A DNA stretch of 64,000 nucleotides from Liriodendron chinense (lineage: Eukaryota > Streptophyta > Magnoliopsida > Magnoliales > Magnoliaceae). The stretch is from positions 3,041,001 to 3,105,000 of the forward strand of contig PVNU02000773.1 of assembly GCA_003013855.2 (NCBI GenBank), in the 5' to 3' direction. The stretch's first letter is position 1. Each line of letters starts with the position of its first letter. The position numbers and the translations under genes are program-made. Below, one piece after another: positions 13,891 to 26,884 of this stretch. The notes under the pieces were generated by a model, which was not told the DNA's origin, ran no database searches, and saw only the letters and a program-made list of their open reading frames with translations.

Positions 13891-14269
13891 ATTATCCGCT
13901 CGGTCCATGCCCTAAGCCTCGTGCATACTTGTTGCATGCCCTAAGATCCACTGTAGAGAGGGGGAAGGCCTCCTTTGGTGTATATGATGAAAGGAAAAGC
14001 TAAATGTTAGCTTGATACAAAACTAATATACCGCCGTTATGGGCCGCGCAATTTTAGGCTAAGGCAAGTCGCCTCCGGCCGGAGGGTTGGAACATCACAA
14101 AATTTCTATAATTGTGCAATTAATTACTTACGTGCCCCTAATTTAGACATTTATTCTGTCCTTTTCTTTTCAACTTTGACCTGTTCAGAATGACGTGATT
14201 TTGACCTGTCCCAAACGACGAACGAGTAACGGTCAGAGATGGCCTGAGCTTGCACTCAGGACGCGGATT

Positions 14270-15060
14270 GCCTACTAACGCTCGCTGCTGGACGGTGCTC
14301 CATGAACCACCATAATGTATGTGTTTTATCCCCGCCATCCATCCATTTTTTCAGCTCATTTTAGGGCATAAGCCTAAAAAATTGAGGCATATTGAAATCT
14401 CAGGTAGCCTACATTATAGGAAATAGTGGTGATTGAATGCCCACCATTAAAAACTTCTTAGAGCCCACAAAAGTTTTGGAGCCCACACCCTTCTTGTGGC
14501 GTGGTCCACCTGAGGTTTGGATCTGCCTCATTTTTTGTCTCATGACCTAAAAGAATGATCCAGAATGGCATCATTGTGGTCTCAAAGAGCACCATTCAGT
14601 ACGCAATCCGCGTGCACATACTGGCCATAAAAAAAAAGTTCCATGCCCATTTTTTTATTGCGTACAACCCTACCAAATGACATCTTGCTTGGCTATGGGC
14701 ATCCCCATCCATCATGCAGGCTCATGTAATGACGTGAGACCAAAAGTCAGCTGGATCCAAAAATTCAGGTGGAACCCACCAGAGGAAACAATGGGGATGG
14801 AACACCGACTATTGAAACCTTTTTGACGTCCAACTGAGTTTAAGTTTTGGATCATGGTTGTATTTCTTGTTTGCCCTTTGTACTGTTATCGCTCCTCTTG
14901 TGAATAAGTTACATGGAATATAAACATAACGGTGGTCCCTTTGAGGATTTTAATGGTGGGCGTTATCTCCATTCTTTTTGGTGTGGCCAACTTCATTTTA
15001 GATTTTTCTCACGTCCTGACATGAGCTGGCAAAGCTGATGGACGGATGGATGTCCCTATG
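14270..15060. mobile_element. Two adjacent foldback MITEs
   Basis: Copy one, about 14270-14610: 'aaccaccataatgtatgtg ... ccatccatccatttttt' to 'cctaaaagaatgatccagaatgg', with its far end truncated. Copy two, about 14650-15060: 'gccatccatcatgcaggctcatg' to 'tgagctggcaaagctgatggac'. Both have the family's central 'agttttggat' to 'caatgg/taatggtgg' section. Confidence 0.6.
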
Positions 15061-15634
15061 GTCCTAGGTCCAACGCTTTCATGCTTCTCACTGGCAGATG
15101 CAATAGCAATGGTTGGGGATTTTGTTTGGGGACGTGCTGCCGTCATGTAGCAATTATCAACTTTGAAACATGCATTGTGTGGGCCAATCTCTCGCAATTA
15201 TAAACTTTGAAACATGCTTTGAAACATGATTCGGTCACCAGCCAATCTGCTCCGGTTTTGTGCATCATTGATACACGGCACCAGACTCAAACGCTAGTTT
15301 TGCACTACATACAAAATGGTTGTGACTCGTCCTCATCAGGAATCAGGATATATATGGCACTAATGTACAGCTACCGAGACCATCTAATTCGTTGGTCCCA
15401 TTCTGGATGGAGCATACTTCTAAAATTTCACTAATCAAGCAATTTCAACCATCCAATTAATTCCCCTATCAAATGGGTGGTCAAACGTAAAAGAGTGAGT
15501 GGTCCAGATTCGATGGGAATAATCAGATTGCCAGTATTATCTTCTCATTGGATTTTTTTTAGTGCACAATTGGGCTAGCAATTTGGATCGTCTGTATTGT
15601 CTTGCAACCACGCCATGTGTCCCATACGAAGACC

Positions 15635-15800
15635 TGCACATTCCAATGGATTAATCTGGACCGTCCATCGATCTTAATCGGGACACATGCACATTCCAAT
15701 GGATTAATCACGTAAGCCATGTGTACTTGTGAGTTATGGTGCTCCTAGTTGCATCCGGGCACATGCACATTCCAATGGATTGATCTGAACTGCCCGTTGG
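15635..15800 (+). repeat. Short direct repeats of 'cacattccaatggatt'
   Basis: The phrase 'gcacattccaatggattaat' occurs at about 15637 and 15690, and 'gcacattccaatggattgat' at about 15766, each followed by 'ctggacc/ctgaactg' or 'cacgtaag'. This is a three-copy imperfect direct repeat with irregular spacing in intergenic sequence. Confidence 0.7.
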
Positions 15801-16069
15801 GTCCGGCATGCGCAACATTGTGAGAAATCACTCTAATTGGATTGATCCATACCATCCATAAGTTAAAACTTATATTTAATAGCCATCCATTTTCCAACCC
15901 ATGGATGGGATGCTTAGCCGGATCAAATTTCCTAGACTAAATGCCTATACTTTCAGTACATGATCCTGACCGTCAATTTCACAGGCAATTGATGGGATAG
16001 TTATAAGAATTATCCCATCGGAGTGATTTTTGCATTTAGTCTAGGAAATGAGTGAATGCAGGTTGCCTG

Positions 16070-18412
16070 CCACACCCGACTAAGTGGAGCCCATCATGAT
16101 ATTTGTGAGAAATCTGTCCATTCATTTTGTCAACTCAAGTTAAGACATAAGACAACAAAAAAAGAAAAAAACAAAGATGATGGAGTCCAAAACTTAATTA
16201 GGCAATGTGACAGGTAATGGTGGGGATTGAACTCCCAACATCGAAACATTCATGGAAGTTTATTTTTTATCTTAGTCATGCAGGGCACTCACACAGTCAG
16301 TCACACGATGTACCCACCCACCACTGGGGTTAGTGTGTCTCCTTAGCACTCGAACTTGAGATTTGCTGTCGAAATGCCCAGGTGTTTTCCAGCTGGGCTA
16401 GCAGGCGAGAAACTCATGCTATTGGAAGTTTTGTATCAAGCTAATAATTTTTCATGTTTTCAGCTCATCCCAGTGCTAAATGACCTTATGAATTTATGAA
16501 TGGTTTAGATGGCGCATAAACGTCAAGATGGACTTAGGAAGGTCTAAACGGCAGGCATTTTCTTCCCCACCTGGATTTTCCAGTCATATGGCCCACTTGA
16601 ATTTTGGATCCAACTCATTTTAGGGCTCACGCTGCTAAACGAGCTGTAGAAATAGATGGTTGGAATCAATTTCTCACAAACATCACGGTGATCTCACCTG
16701 GATTTCAATCGCATCAACTTCTAAGTAGTGGGAGTCGCAGGCAATCCACGTACATGGGAATGATTATGGACCTAATGGGTTGGGCAAATCAATCTCGTTG
16801 AGCACCATTACGGACGGGAAATATTTCATGTGCCACGCAACAGAAAGTTTCAGTAGCGGAAGCTATGGGGGCTACTTTGAAGTAAATCCCTGTGCACTAG
16901 TTTCAGAAGCTCCGTATTTGGACCAAAAAAATCAAGCAGGTCCAAAACTCAAGTGGGCCACATGACAGGAGACGATAGCCTTATGAACGGTTTAAATAGC
17001 GTATAAGTATCGTGGTTGGCTCTAGGACCGTCTTAATGGTAGGTGTTTCTATTCTTACTTTTCCTGTTTCCTGTTGTATGGCCCACTTTAAACTTTGCAA
17101 CTTTCTAGTTTTTATTTTATTGTGAGTTTTTGAATCTAATGGACAGAGTTGATTTCTCATCGACATCATGGGGGTCTGCGTAGGGCCTACCGTTGGATAC
17201 GCGGGTTGTCAGGTGAACTAACACTTGCTAGCTATTGGTACCGAAGTTCTATGGGTTCCACCATGATGTATGCACTTTATCCATGCCGTCCATCCATTTT
17301 GACAGCTCATTTATAGAGTTGTCTATACAAAAAAATGATCCAAAGCTTAAGTAGACTACCCCACAGAAATAGTGTCGGATTGAGCACTTAACCTTGAAAG
17401 CTTCCTAACCCAGCAGAAGTTTTGCATCAAGTTGATATTTGTGTTTTCCCTTCATCTAGGTCTATGTGAACTTATGAAGTCGGTTGGATAGCAAATAAAC
17501 TTGTGGGCTCTAAGAATGCTTCAACAGTTAGCCTAGCTCTGTCCACTGTTTCCTGTGGTGTGGTCCAAAATGCATTGGAAAATGGATGAACCCCGTGGAT
17601 AAAACACACACATCATGTTAGGGCTGCATAGCTTTGACACCAGCTGCCAAAGTGCATCCCCCATTCGTGTCCAGCAAGGATGATTGGTTGGATAGATTGC
17701 GCACTGACCCTGCCAGTACCATTGTCCCTACTTGTCTCATCATGATGTGTGTTTTATCATGCAGTCCATTCATTTTCCCAGCTTACTGTAGGGCATGAGC
17801 TCAAAAGCAACGTGTATTCATATAACAGGTGAACCACAATGCAGGAAATGAAACAGTGGCGATTGAATGCCCACCATTAAAACCTTCTTAGGAGCATAAA
17901 AATTTTAAATCAATCGGACGGAAGTGGATTACGTATTGAGTAACTGTGTAGGGTTCACCATGATTTATGATTTTTATCCGCCCCTACCATCCATTTTGTC
18001 AGGTAATTTTAGGGCTCGAGCCGTTAATCATTTCCAAAGCTCAGTTGGACCACACTACAAACCGTGTGAATTGAACACTTAGCATTGAAAAATTCTGGGG
18101 GCACAGAAGTTTTGTATCAAGATGATATTTGTGTTTTCCCTTAATTAATTATGTCTGTGTGATCTTATAATCAGATCAGATGACAAATAAACATGACTGT
18201 GGGCTTTGGATATGCTTCAATTTTCGGGCTCAATCCCTAAAATTAGCTAGAAAAATGGATGGACGGTGTGGATTAACCACATACATTCACGGTGGGCCCA
18301 CAGATTTACTCAGGTACCATAAAAGCGTACTGTGTTACTCAGTACGCAATCCGATTTCTAAGCTTTGTTTTTTTCCCTTCGTCCAGGTCTGTTTGACCTC
18401 ATCAGCAGGTTC
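16070..18412. mobile_element. Foldback MITE array upstream of P450 copy 1
   Basis: Successive copies at about 16070-16720 (interrupted at about 16260-16430 by unrelated sequence 'cagtcagtcacacgatg...'), 16820-17215, 17220-17690, 17710-17910 (partial) and 17930-18412. The last runs to 'ccttcgtccaggtctgtttgacctcatc', a mid-element phrase, so a truncated copy ends only about 125 bp before the P450 start codon. Confidence 0.65.
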
Positions 18413-19639
18413 AATGCCCCTACATTTTCAGGGTCTCATTTCAGTCCTCTTAAAGAGTCCACTGCACCATTGCCATCTGATCAGCTCTTCATTCCCATTC
18501 CTCTCCACTCTCCGCCTAACCGTCCATCACACAAACCATGGCCAGCGACCTCCAATCCTACGCCATCCTCTTCCTCATCTGGCTCATCTCCACTGTCCTT
18601 ATACGGACCATCTTCTCCAATTCGAGAAGAATGGCATGCCGCCTCCCTCCCGGCCCGATGCCACTCCCGATCATCGGACACCTCCACCTCCTCGGTCCCA
18701 TCCCTCACCAAGCTTTCCACAAGCTCTCCAAGCGCTATGGTTCATTGATCCACCTCCGCCTAGGCTCTGTCCCCGCTGTCGTCGCCTCCAACGCAGACAT
18801 CGCAAGAGAAATCCTCAAGACCCATGAGACCACCTTCGCATCCCGACCTCAACCCTCAGCCATCCGTTACCTCGCCTATGGCACCTCTGGTTTCGCCTTC
18901 GCTCCCTACGGCCCCTACTGGAAGTTCATGAAGAAGCTCTGCATGTCCGATCTCTTAGGCTGGGCGCACGCTCGATCAGCTCCAGCCCATCCGTCGTGAA
19001 GAGATCCGACGATTCTTGCGACTTCTAGATAAGAAATCCAATGGCGGAGAAGCAGTTGATGTTGGACGAGAGCTGATAACGATGACGAACAACACAGTAT
19101 CGAGGATGGCAATGAGCTGCATATGTTCGGACACGGAAGGGGAGGCGGAAGAGATGAGGAAGCTGGTGCATGAGGGCGCAGTGCTTGCCGGCACGTTCAA
19201 CATATCGGATTATATCGGGTTATGTCGGAATTTGGATTTGCAGGGACTGAAGAAGAGGTACGAGGACGTGCACCGGAGATTCGATGCGATGATGGAGAGG
19301 ATCATCAAAGAGCATGAAGATGAGAGGAAGATGAAGATGGAGAGAGGCAATGGTGTGAAGGATATTCTCGATATTTTGCTCGAGATATCGGAAGATGAGA
19401 GCGCCGAGATGAAACTGACGAGGGAAAACATCAAAGCCTTTATTCTGGTAAGCCCATTCACGTCCTTCGTCTTTTCCAGATGTGTGGCCCACGTTATGTA
19501 TTCAGCACATCGGACCCGTACATAAGATGCATGACCATATTTACCTAGGCTTCTAAACGGCCGGGGCCACAGAACAGGAACAAGGAACCTGACTTGCAAA
19601 GAAACCTAAGTTTTGGGTCTGACCGTTCATCCATGCCAG

Positions 19640-21715
19640 AAGAAGTGTCTGAATCGCCCAAATTCCATTTAAACAACACGGTGGACCCCACGAAAAACAA
19701 GGGTGGGTAGTCCCTTCTCAAGTTCCCTGTTCTGTGGCCCACCTGATTTATGGATCAGCCTGAATTTTGGGTGTTGGTCGTAACATAGATGGGAGGATCG
19801 GATGAGTGGGTTAGATGTATGCATGAATGACGTGGGGCCCCACATCTTCTGGGCACCACCGTAGCTTACTATAGTACTGGTACCACTGGAACGTACCCTT
19901 CTGGCCTGAGATCCTCTTCCCCCACCCGTTTTTATGCAGTGCGTAAAACACTTAAATCTGTGGGGCCCGCGATGTTGCATATATAAAATCCACTCCGTCT
20001 ATCAGGTTCCGTCATTGATGTTAGGCGCTAAGAGATAAAAGATCAGCTATATCCACAAATCATATGGGCCACACCACATGGAATGGAATGATGTGGATGA
20101 GATGCCAACCTTAGATCTGTGTTTGGGGACGCCATGGCTTGTATATTTCATCAAACCCGTTAATTAGGTGTAGATCACAAGTATGATATAAATTGTAAAA
20201 AAATCAGCCTGATACAAATCTTACGTGGGCCTAACATCAAATCTCACTGGGCAACGCTGTGTTAACTTAGCCGTTTTACAATATTGTTCCCGGTGGTGTG
20301 GCTCATATGAGCTTTTAATCAGTCTCATCTTTTAAGTATACGGTAAAAATAGTAGTTTTAATCTGATGGACGGAGTGGATTTCACATGTAAGCCATGTTC
20401 GACCCATAGAGCTTGGGTGCTTTATACCCTGCGCAAAACGGGTGGTGGGGACTAATATATTCCGGTCCATCTTTTGCTTCGATTTCGTGATGCCGCAGTT
20501 GTGAAAGGATGATCCTTACCATTGATTTGTGCATTTGAACGTGAACTATTAAAAGTTTTCCTTTAGTGGTCGATATTCAGCCATAGATATCGGTGTCCGA
20601 GACATCAAGTATCGGACGCGGATTGCCTGAGAAATCCTTTCGCAGGCATCAAGGAATCTGGGTGGGGCCCACCGTGAGGTTTGTGAGCAATATACGCCGT
20701 CCAACCGTTTTGTGAGATCATTTTAGGTGTTGACACCAAAATTGAAAGGGATCCAAGACTTAAGTGGGCCGAAAACATGACGATTGAACTTCCACAGTTG
20801 AAATATTCGTGGGGCCATAGAAGTTTCGAATCAGGATGATATTTGTGTTTTCAGTTCATCTCAGTAGTAATGACATTATGAACGGTATGGATGGCATATA
20901 AACATCACTGAATGGTAAGAATTTCCCTACACACCTTTTGCTTTAGTGCGGCCACTTGAGTTTTGGATACAGTTCATTTTTTGTCGCAACGCATAAAATG
21001 ATCTCACAAAACGGTTGGACGGCGTAGATTTCTCAAAAACCTCACGGTGTGCCCCAACCAGATTACTTGAACAGGAGATGCCTGCGAAAGGCTTTTAGCA
21101 GGCAATCCAACGGCCCTTCCGCAGTAGAAGCCATAAGAATAATGGTTATGATCGTCAATCTTTCCCCATCGGATGATCGATCAGAGCCATTCATTAGGTA
21201 GTCCGTAAAAGAGCAACAACACATGTTGGATTTCGACCGTTGGACTTTCATTCCACAAAGGACCTGAAGATACGAGGAACCGGCCTCTTCTATATTCATT
21301 TTATTTTATTTCTTATTTTAATTTTTTGGTGCTAGTAAGGCTTACAGAGTAAGACAAGGATAAAAAATGATACTTCTAGTAATATCATATGTCCATCCAA
21401 GGAGCCATTTACACGTGGCACATTCATATTTCAATCTGAATTGTCCCAGTAGTGGACCCCAGAATATCTCTAAGTGGATTGATCGAAGTGTCCTAACCGG
21501 AAGCGGATTGCGTGGTGTGCCCCACGCTATTGCTTTATGTAGTGTGGTTCACTTGAACTTTGGATCTAGTCTCATTTTTCAGGCCCATTATCTAAAATGA
21601 TCTTGCAAAATGGATGGACGGTGTGGATATAACACATCATCATAGTGGGACTCAGGTGACGTCAACACACCACCGAGGTCGGTGGTGTGTGACACACCAC
21701 GCAATCCTTTCCGTC
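19640..21715. mobile_element. MITEs in the intron of P450 copy 1
   Basis: Foldback-family copies at about 19670-19860 (partial), 19950-20450, 20615-21112 and 21495-21710. The 20615 copy has ends 'ggacgcggattgcctg' and 'caggcaatccaacgg' with inner 'cctttcgcaggcatc' / 'gatgcctgcgaaagg'. They differ from those in the copy 2 intron and explain why the 3.5-kb introns do not align end to end. Confidence 0.6.
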
Positions 21716-21729
21716 CAAACGCCTACAAT

Positions 21730-22237
21730 GGGATCGGATTCGGTGAGACCCCATATCCATCAGGGTGGGTGAGACCCCTGACTGTGGGGCTCACAATGAT
21801 GTATGTTCCTTAAATCCACATTTTCCAACCATTTTGAAAGATCATTTTAGGGCATGATCCCAAAAAATGAAGCTTACTCAAATCTTAGGTGGACCACACC
21901 ACAGGAAACAGACGTGATTGAATCCTTACCATTAAAAACTTCATGGATTCCACCATAATGTTTGTTTGCCATCTAACCCTGTTGATAAGGTTACAAACAC
22001 CTAGATGAAGAGATTACACAAGTATCATCTTGATACAAAGCTTTTGTGACCCACAAGAAGTTTTTAATGGTAAACACCTACACGGATTTGGAACTGTTTT
22101 ATTTTTTGGATCATTTCCTAAAACGATCTTTCAATACGGATGGACGGCATGAATGTAGTCATATGCATAACAGTAGCCCCCACTGTCAGGGTTCCCACCC
22201 ACCTGGATCGATCCGGGGTCTCACCTAATCAGCTCCC
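21730..22237. mobile_element. Foldback MITE with 9-bp target duplication
   Basis: A 508-bp element with ends GGGATCGGATTCGGTGAGAC and GGTCTCACCTAATCAGCTCCC-like. It is flanked by GCCTACAAT (21721-21729) and GCGTACAAT (22238-22246), a 9-bp duplication with one mismatch. This size suggests a Mutator-type MITE. It lies inside the P450 copy 1 intron. Confidence 0.7.
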
Positions 22238-22337
22238 GCGTACAATGCCCTCCTTGCTATTTTGTTGAAGTTGACCGTTGGCTGATTTTAGTCGGAAATT
22301 GTACAAAGGGCAGGCGTGAACATGGGAGGGCAAGTGG

Positions 22338-22361
22338 CATATATATATATATATATATATA
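22338..22361. repeat. (TA)n microsatellite
   Basis: About twelve AT repeats within the P450 copy 1 intron. Confidence 0.95.
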
Positions 22362-23599
22362 GAATTCTGATGGGCCATGGCAAATGGAAACAATTTCCTC
22401 TCTTGATTTGTCTTTTTTTCTCTTCTATGGCCCACCAGAATTCTAGATTAGGTTGAAATTCGGCCCAGGGGTTTTTTGAAGTGCTACATCACGTAGACCG
22501 CTCAAATTTTACGGACACATCACGTGTGATGAGCCTTAAAAAATCTCTTACGAGTTCTCGTGAGAGATGGTTCGTAGGTGAGCATTCCCCCCTCTCTCTC
22601 TATATATAGTCCAGCTCTGGGCTGGATTGAGCGCTATGCGATTGTACCCGTCCAGCCTTGAGATGGAGTTGAATAAGCCGGGCTCAGCCATGACTCGTCC
22701 AGGTGACTCTTGGTTTCGAACCGGATCAGGTCCGAATGAGTCTGAGTCGACTCGGATGGACTTGCCAGAGTCTTAAAACCATTGCCGCAACCCAAAGCCT
22801 CAAAGATAAAATGGTCTAAGCTGGGTTATAACTACCCAGAGGCCCAACAAATCGAGCGAGCCCATCCTAACTTATTCAATATTTGAACAGATGAGTATTT
22901 AATACGCTATCTTTTGAATCTTCTACAGGATATCTTTGTGGCGGGAACCGACACGTCTGCAATCACAACGGAATGGGCCATGGCGGAACTCATCAACCAT
23001 CCTGACATTTTCAAGAAAGCAAGGGTAGAGATCGATTCAGTCGTAGGAAAGAATAGACTGATCGAAGAATCAGACATCCCAAATCTTCCTTACCTCCAGG
23101 CAATTGTGAAAGAAACACTTCGACTGCACCCGAGCCCAGTGATTCATAGAGAATCCACTGAAGATTGCAAGATCGGAGGCTATGATGTACCAGCTCACAC
23201 CCTAGTATTCATCAATGTGTGGGCCATTGGAAGGGACCCTGAGCATTGGGTAGACCCACTTGAATTCTGTCCCGAGAGATTCATGCTGTCCGATGAGAGT
23301 GACCGGAGTCACCACGTGGACGTTAGGGGGCAGCATTTCCATTTCTTGCCATTCGGGAGCGGCCGGAGAGGCTGCCCGGGCATTTCTCTAGCATTGCAGG
23401 TTGTGCAAACGACGCTCGCTTCCATGATCCAATGCTTTGATTGGACGGTTGGGATCAACGGAGAGAGTCCAACTGTTGATATGATGGAGGGCCCAGGATT
23501 GACACTTACGTAGGGCATATCCCTTGGTATGTGTCCCCGTCGCCTGTGCAAATCCTGTTCCTTTCAACTGACTTGTGAAACACTAGTCTGTGATGCCCA

Positions 23600-23835
23600 C
23601 ATGTGTGTGGAACCACCACACATGCCAACGTGGGACACGTGTATGAGGTCCACTTTCCATCAGGTGGGCCACATTGTCCAGATCTTCCGGCCTGAAAATC
23701 AGAAGATTTTACTACACATCGTGTGCCACCTGATGGAGAATGTCGAATGTGGAAAGCATGCTACTTTGGCATGTGCTTGTGTGCCTAGTAATGAGTAGCC
23801 TCGTACCTAATGTTCGGGTGTGCGTGTTGCACGTG
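23600..23835. mobile_element. Palindromic insertion in P450 copy 1 3' region
   Basis: Copy 2 runs directly from 'gtctgtggaaccac' to 'ttccgtccacg'. Copy 1 has about 230 extra bases between the same phrases, with 'tccatcaggtgggccaca' and 'gtgtgccacctgatgga' as inverted halves and 'gtgtgtgg' / 'cttgtgtgcc'-type ends. It is probably a MITE that inserted after the duplication. Confidence 0.6.
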
Positions 23836-23922
23836 TTTTCCATCCACGCCATGCTTTTAATAATCTTTTTCAATACTGTTCTGATAATTGAAGTTTGTGA
23901 TGGGAAAGCTTATTGCCAGTGA

Positions 23923-23928
23923 AATAAA
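23923..23928 (+). terminator. Poly(A) signal, P450 copy 1
   Basis: AATAAA in 'gccagtgaaataaatg', conserved in the copy 2 3' UTR ('gcgagtgaaataaatg'). Confidence 0.5.
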
Positions 23929-23984
23929 TGTTTTGCTTCATGCAAGTACAGCTTAAGGTCCGTTTGGGCAAGGGATCCGGCCAA

Positions 23985-24300
23985 ATCAGCATTAGGACAG
24001 AAACCCAAAAAAATGAGGCCGATCTAAGGCTTAAGTGGACCACACATTAGGGATCAAATGCCCACCATTAAAAACTCCCTCGAAGCCACAATGTTTTCGA
24101 TTAATCTGATATCTACGTGACTTTAATTATGAAGGTTGGATGGCAAATAAACATCACAACTGGCCCCCAGAAGTTGTCAACTGTGGGTGTCATTATCATT
24201 GCTATTTCCACTTGAGCCTTTCATCTGCTTCATTTTTTAAGGTTATAACCTATAACTTTTGGGCTCATAACTTAACATGATATGGCCAAAAGCATAGATT
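23985..24300. mobile_element. Foldback MITE, truncated left end
   Basis: It starts at 'aaaaatgaggccgatctaaggc', with family phrases 'gcccaccattaaaaactccct' and 'ggttggatggcaaataaacatc', and ends in 'taacatgatatggccaaaagcatag'. The outer left terminus is missing. Confidence 0.55.
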
Positions 24301-25111
24301 GTATTTATAAACCTATACCGTCACACCTTGAAATTCAAGTGTCTGAGTAAGTTATCCAAGGCCTAAATCCCATATTCATAAACGGTATAATTTGATATAT
24401 TACAAGTATATCCATCATTCTCCATTTCATTCCATCAACATTCAAATAAAATCAGCCAACCATAACTATTAAAAATGAACAATAGTCATGTTCTACTTCA
24501 ACTATAAAATGTAAAATCCTACTTTAATCATGCATAAAAGAACTAGAATCGATGTTTAAATCTTATTACATCAACTTGGAAATAAACTAGTAGTAAATCT
24601 TGAAATAATTAAACTATTTCTAAGTATCATTAACTTAAAAATAATCTCCATCACCTTTATAATAATCCAACTCTACACCTGAAATGGTTAACACATCATG
24701 AGTATAATGACTCAATAGGGTCACTTCCATCCCATTCAAAATTTGCACGTTAGTACTGTAACGTAATTCTATGAAAATAATTTAAAGATCAACATTAACA
24801 AAACATTGAAAGTTTAGTACTCCATGAATGATTAAAACAAAATACACTTCTCTACAAATGAACTTGAAAGTGTCTACTATGACAATTTTTTAGAGAATGA
24901 CCCTAGGTAGAGCATCGTATGATATCTTTTAGGGAATAACCCTGGGTAGAGCACCACATGACATTTATTAGGAGTTAGTCTAAGGTAGTGTAGGTGTGTG
25001 TGTATCTTTTCAGAAATTATCCAGGTTAGAGCACCTGCTATATCTTTTAGAAAATTTTCCGAGGTAGAGCACCCGTGTATGTATCTTTTAGGGAAGTACC
25101 TAAGGTAGAAT
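24300..25111. other. AT-rich sequence with tandem 'ggtagagcac' repeats
   Basis: No gene seen. From about 24880 to 25105 an approximately 60-bp motif ('atcttttagggaat-accc-ggtagagcacc') is repeated about four times in diverged form. The same motif resumes at 35096, directly after the large nested insertion, showing the two sides were once contiguous. Confidence 0.6.
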
Positions 25112-26884
25112 TAGAGCTGGACATGAACTAAGTTTGATCGTTCGGATCGACTCTGATCGACTTGGTAAAACTCTATTCGAACAGAAAGTCTTTGTGTTCG
25201 AACTTTGTTCGAACACACAAGGTCTGTTCGAAAACAAATTCAAGTCGGTTCCAATCCACTACAAAAAAATGGGGCAAAGGCTACGAATTATATCCGTAGC
25301 TATACATCTATAGCTACGAATATAATCCGTAGCGGGCCCGTAGCTGGTCCGTAGCTATTGGTGCTGTAGCCATAGCCTTTTAGGCTATAGCTACGAATAT
25401 AGTCCGTAGCTATAGTATTTCAACTACGGACAATGGCCGTAGCTATATAAATCCGTTCCGTAGCATTATGTCTACATAACGCTACGGATTACTTTTAAGG
25501 GCTGCGGACTATATCCGTAGCTAGTGTCTTTAATTTTTTTAAAATAACAGCAGCATATCTAGCCGTTTCTGGTACAAGCCTTAATAGAACAATCCATCTA
25601 GAAATTCAAACAAAACTTTCAAAATCCATGAACATACAAGCTAGTACATGCCCTGATAGATCAATCCATTTAGAAATTCAAAGACAACTTTCATGACCGA
25701 TGAACATACAAGCAAGACTTAGTATTGCAAATATATACAAGTTAATTCATAAATTCTAATACAAGTGAGACTTACTATTGCAGGTTAGCGACATCAAATT
25801 TCATTTTTCTGATCGGTGCATGACACGGTGACATTCATCCACATGCGCCAAAGTTAGCATCTTTGTGCAAAACTTGATCATTGGGTTTTAACCACAAACC
25901 CTGAATGCAAAACTAACAAAGCTTTGATGTTTAAACACTGAAGAGATGTATGCTAACAATACTATTATAATTTGGAGACTGTAAAAGGTTCCGAATGCAT
26001 ACAGACTGCATTAAGCACAACTGTATTCGTCAGAAGCAAATGCATAAAATAAAAAAACTCTTTATACAAAGGAAATAATTGGAAAGACAAAAAAGCCTCC
26101 AAGGCTTAAAAGAGTATACCTGCAAATGATAACCATACGCCAGACCTACATAGGTGCTCAAACTTCTGATCAAAAGGGCAAGTGCCTACTCATAATATGA
26201 GATCGCCTTATTGTACATCCTGGTGGATAATCATGAATTTGTTTAGTTTTTTCCTTTTCAGTTTTTGGCATCAAGGCTAATGAAATATGAATTTCATTCA
26301 AATTGCATAATTAGTCATGCTACGTGGTAGCCAATAGTTTCCTACAAAATTGAAAAAAAAAAATCAAGCAAACTTCAACTCATTCTATGATAATTCAATA
26401 GCTTTAATGCAAAGCAGTAGCCACCACCGAATTTTTTAAGCTGAGAGTCCATAAAATCATACGTTCTAATCCAGGTCTGTTGGCAGCTCAGATTCATGCG
26501 TGTCTAGTCAGATTTGTATAGATTTGGTGCACAATTATACGGTCAGATTTACACACCTTGGATGCACAAGATACAGTCAGATTTGCACAGATTTATACAC
26601 CAGATTTGTACAACCGCCGATTCATGAGAAGCCTCTAATTTCAGCCCGAATGGTTTCATCCAATCCCCCTGGGAAATGTTCGAGATATTTAAAGCAAATG
26701 GATATTTAAGAAAATACAGAAACAATTCACAATCAATTCACGAGCAATATAATGACCTGTTTGGCGAGATAAAATACACAGCAACCATTGCACTTACACG
26801 ACTGACTTGAGATAAAATAGGAGATATCAGTGCATCAACAACTATCCTGGAAATTTCAGTTTCATATTTAATGTATAAGCTTAC

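Larger units (their letters stand above)
18538..23571 (+). pseudogene. CYP93-like cytochrome P450, frameshifted copy 1
   Basis: Two-exon plant A-type P450 homologous to the intact copy at 53.8 kb. Exon 1 is 18538-19447 (donor GTAAGC) and exon 2 starts at 22929 after TTCTACAG; the intron is phase 0. Visible motifs are an N-terminal anchor (YAILFLIWLISTVLI), hinge LPPGPMPLPIIGHLHLLG, I-helix AGTDTSAITTEW, K-helix KETLRLHP, PERF (CPERF) and haem loop FGSGRRGCPG, so the catalytic parts survive. Two lesions disable it. An extra T at about 18961 turns LLGGRTLDQ into LLGWAHAR and stops soon after. Near 23508-23512 one extra base gives GLTLT-stop, losing the C-terminal RAHPLVCVP-type segment; the ancestral stop would be 23569-23571. 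The family acts as ER-bound monooxygenases, many on flavonoids (flavone synthase II, isoflavone synthase) or triterpenes. Subfamily and substrate cannot be assigned. An AATAAA at 23923 is shared with copy 2. Confidence 0.85.

Noticed and set aside
18180..18827. 215-codon open frame on the + strand
   Set aside because: It overlaps P450 exon 1 out of frame and is proline- and arginine-rich from GC-rich coding sequence read in the wrong frame; its left part is MITE.
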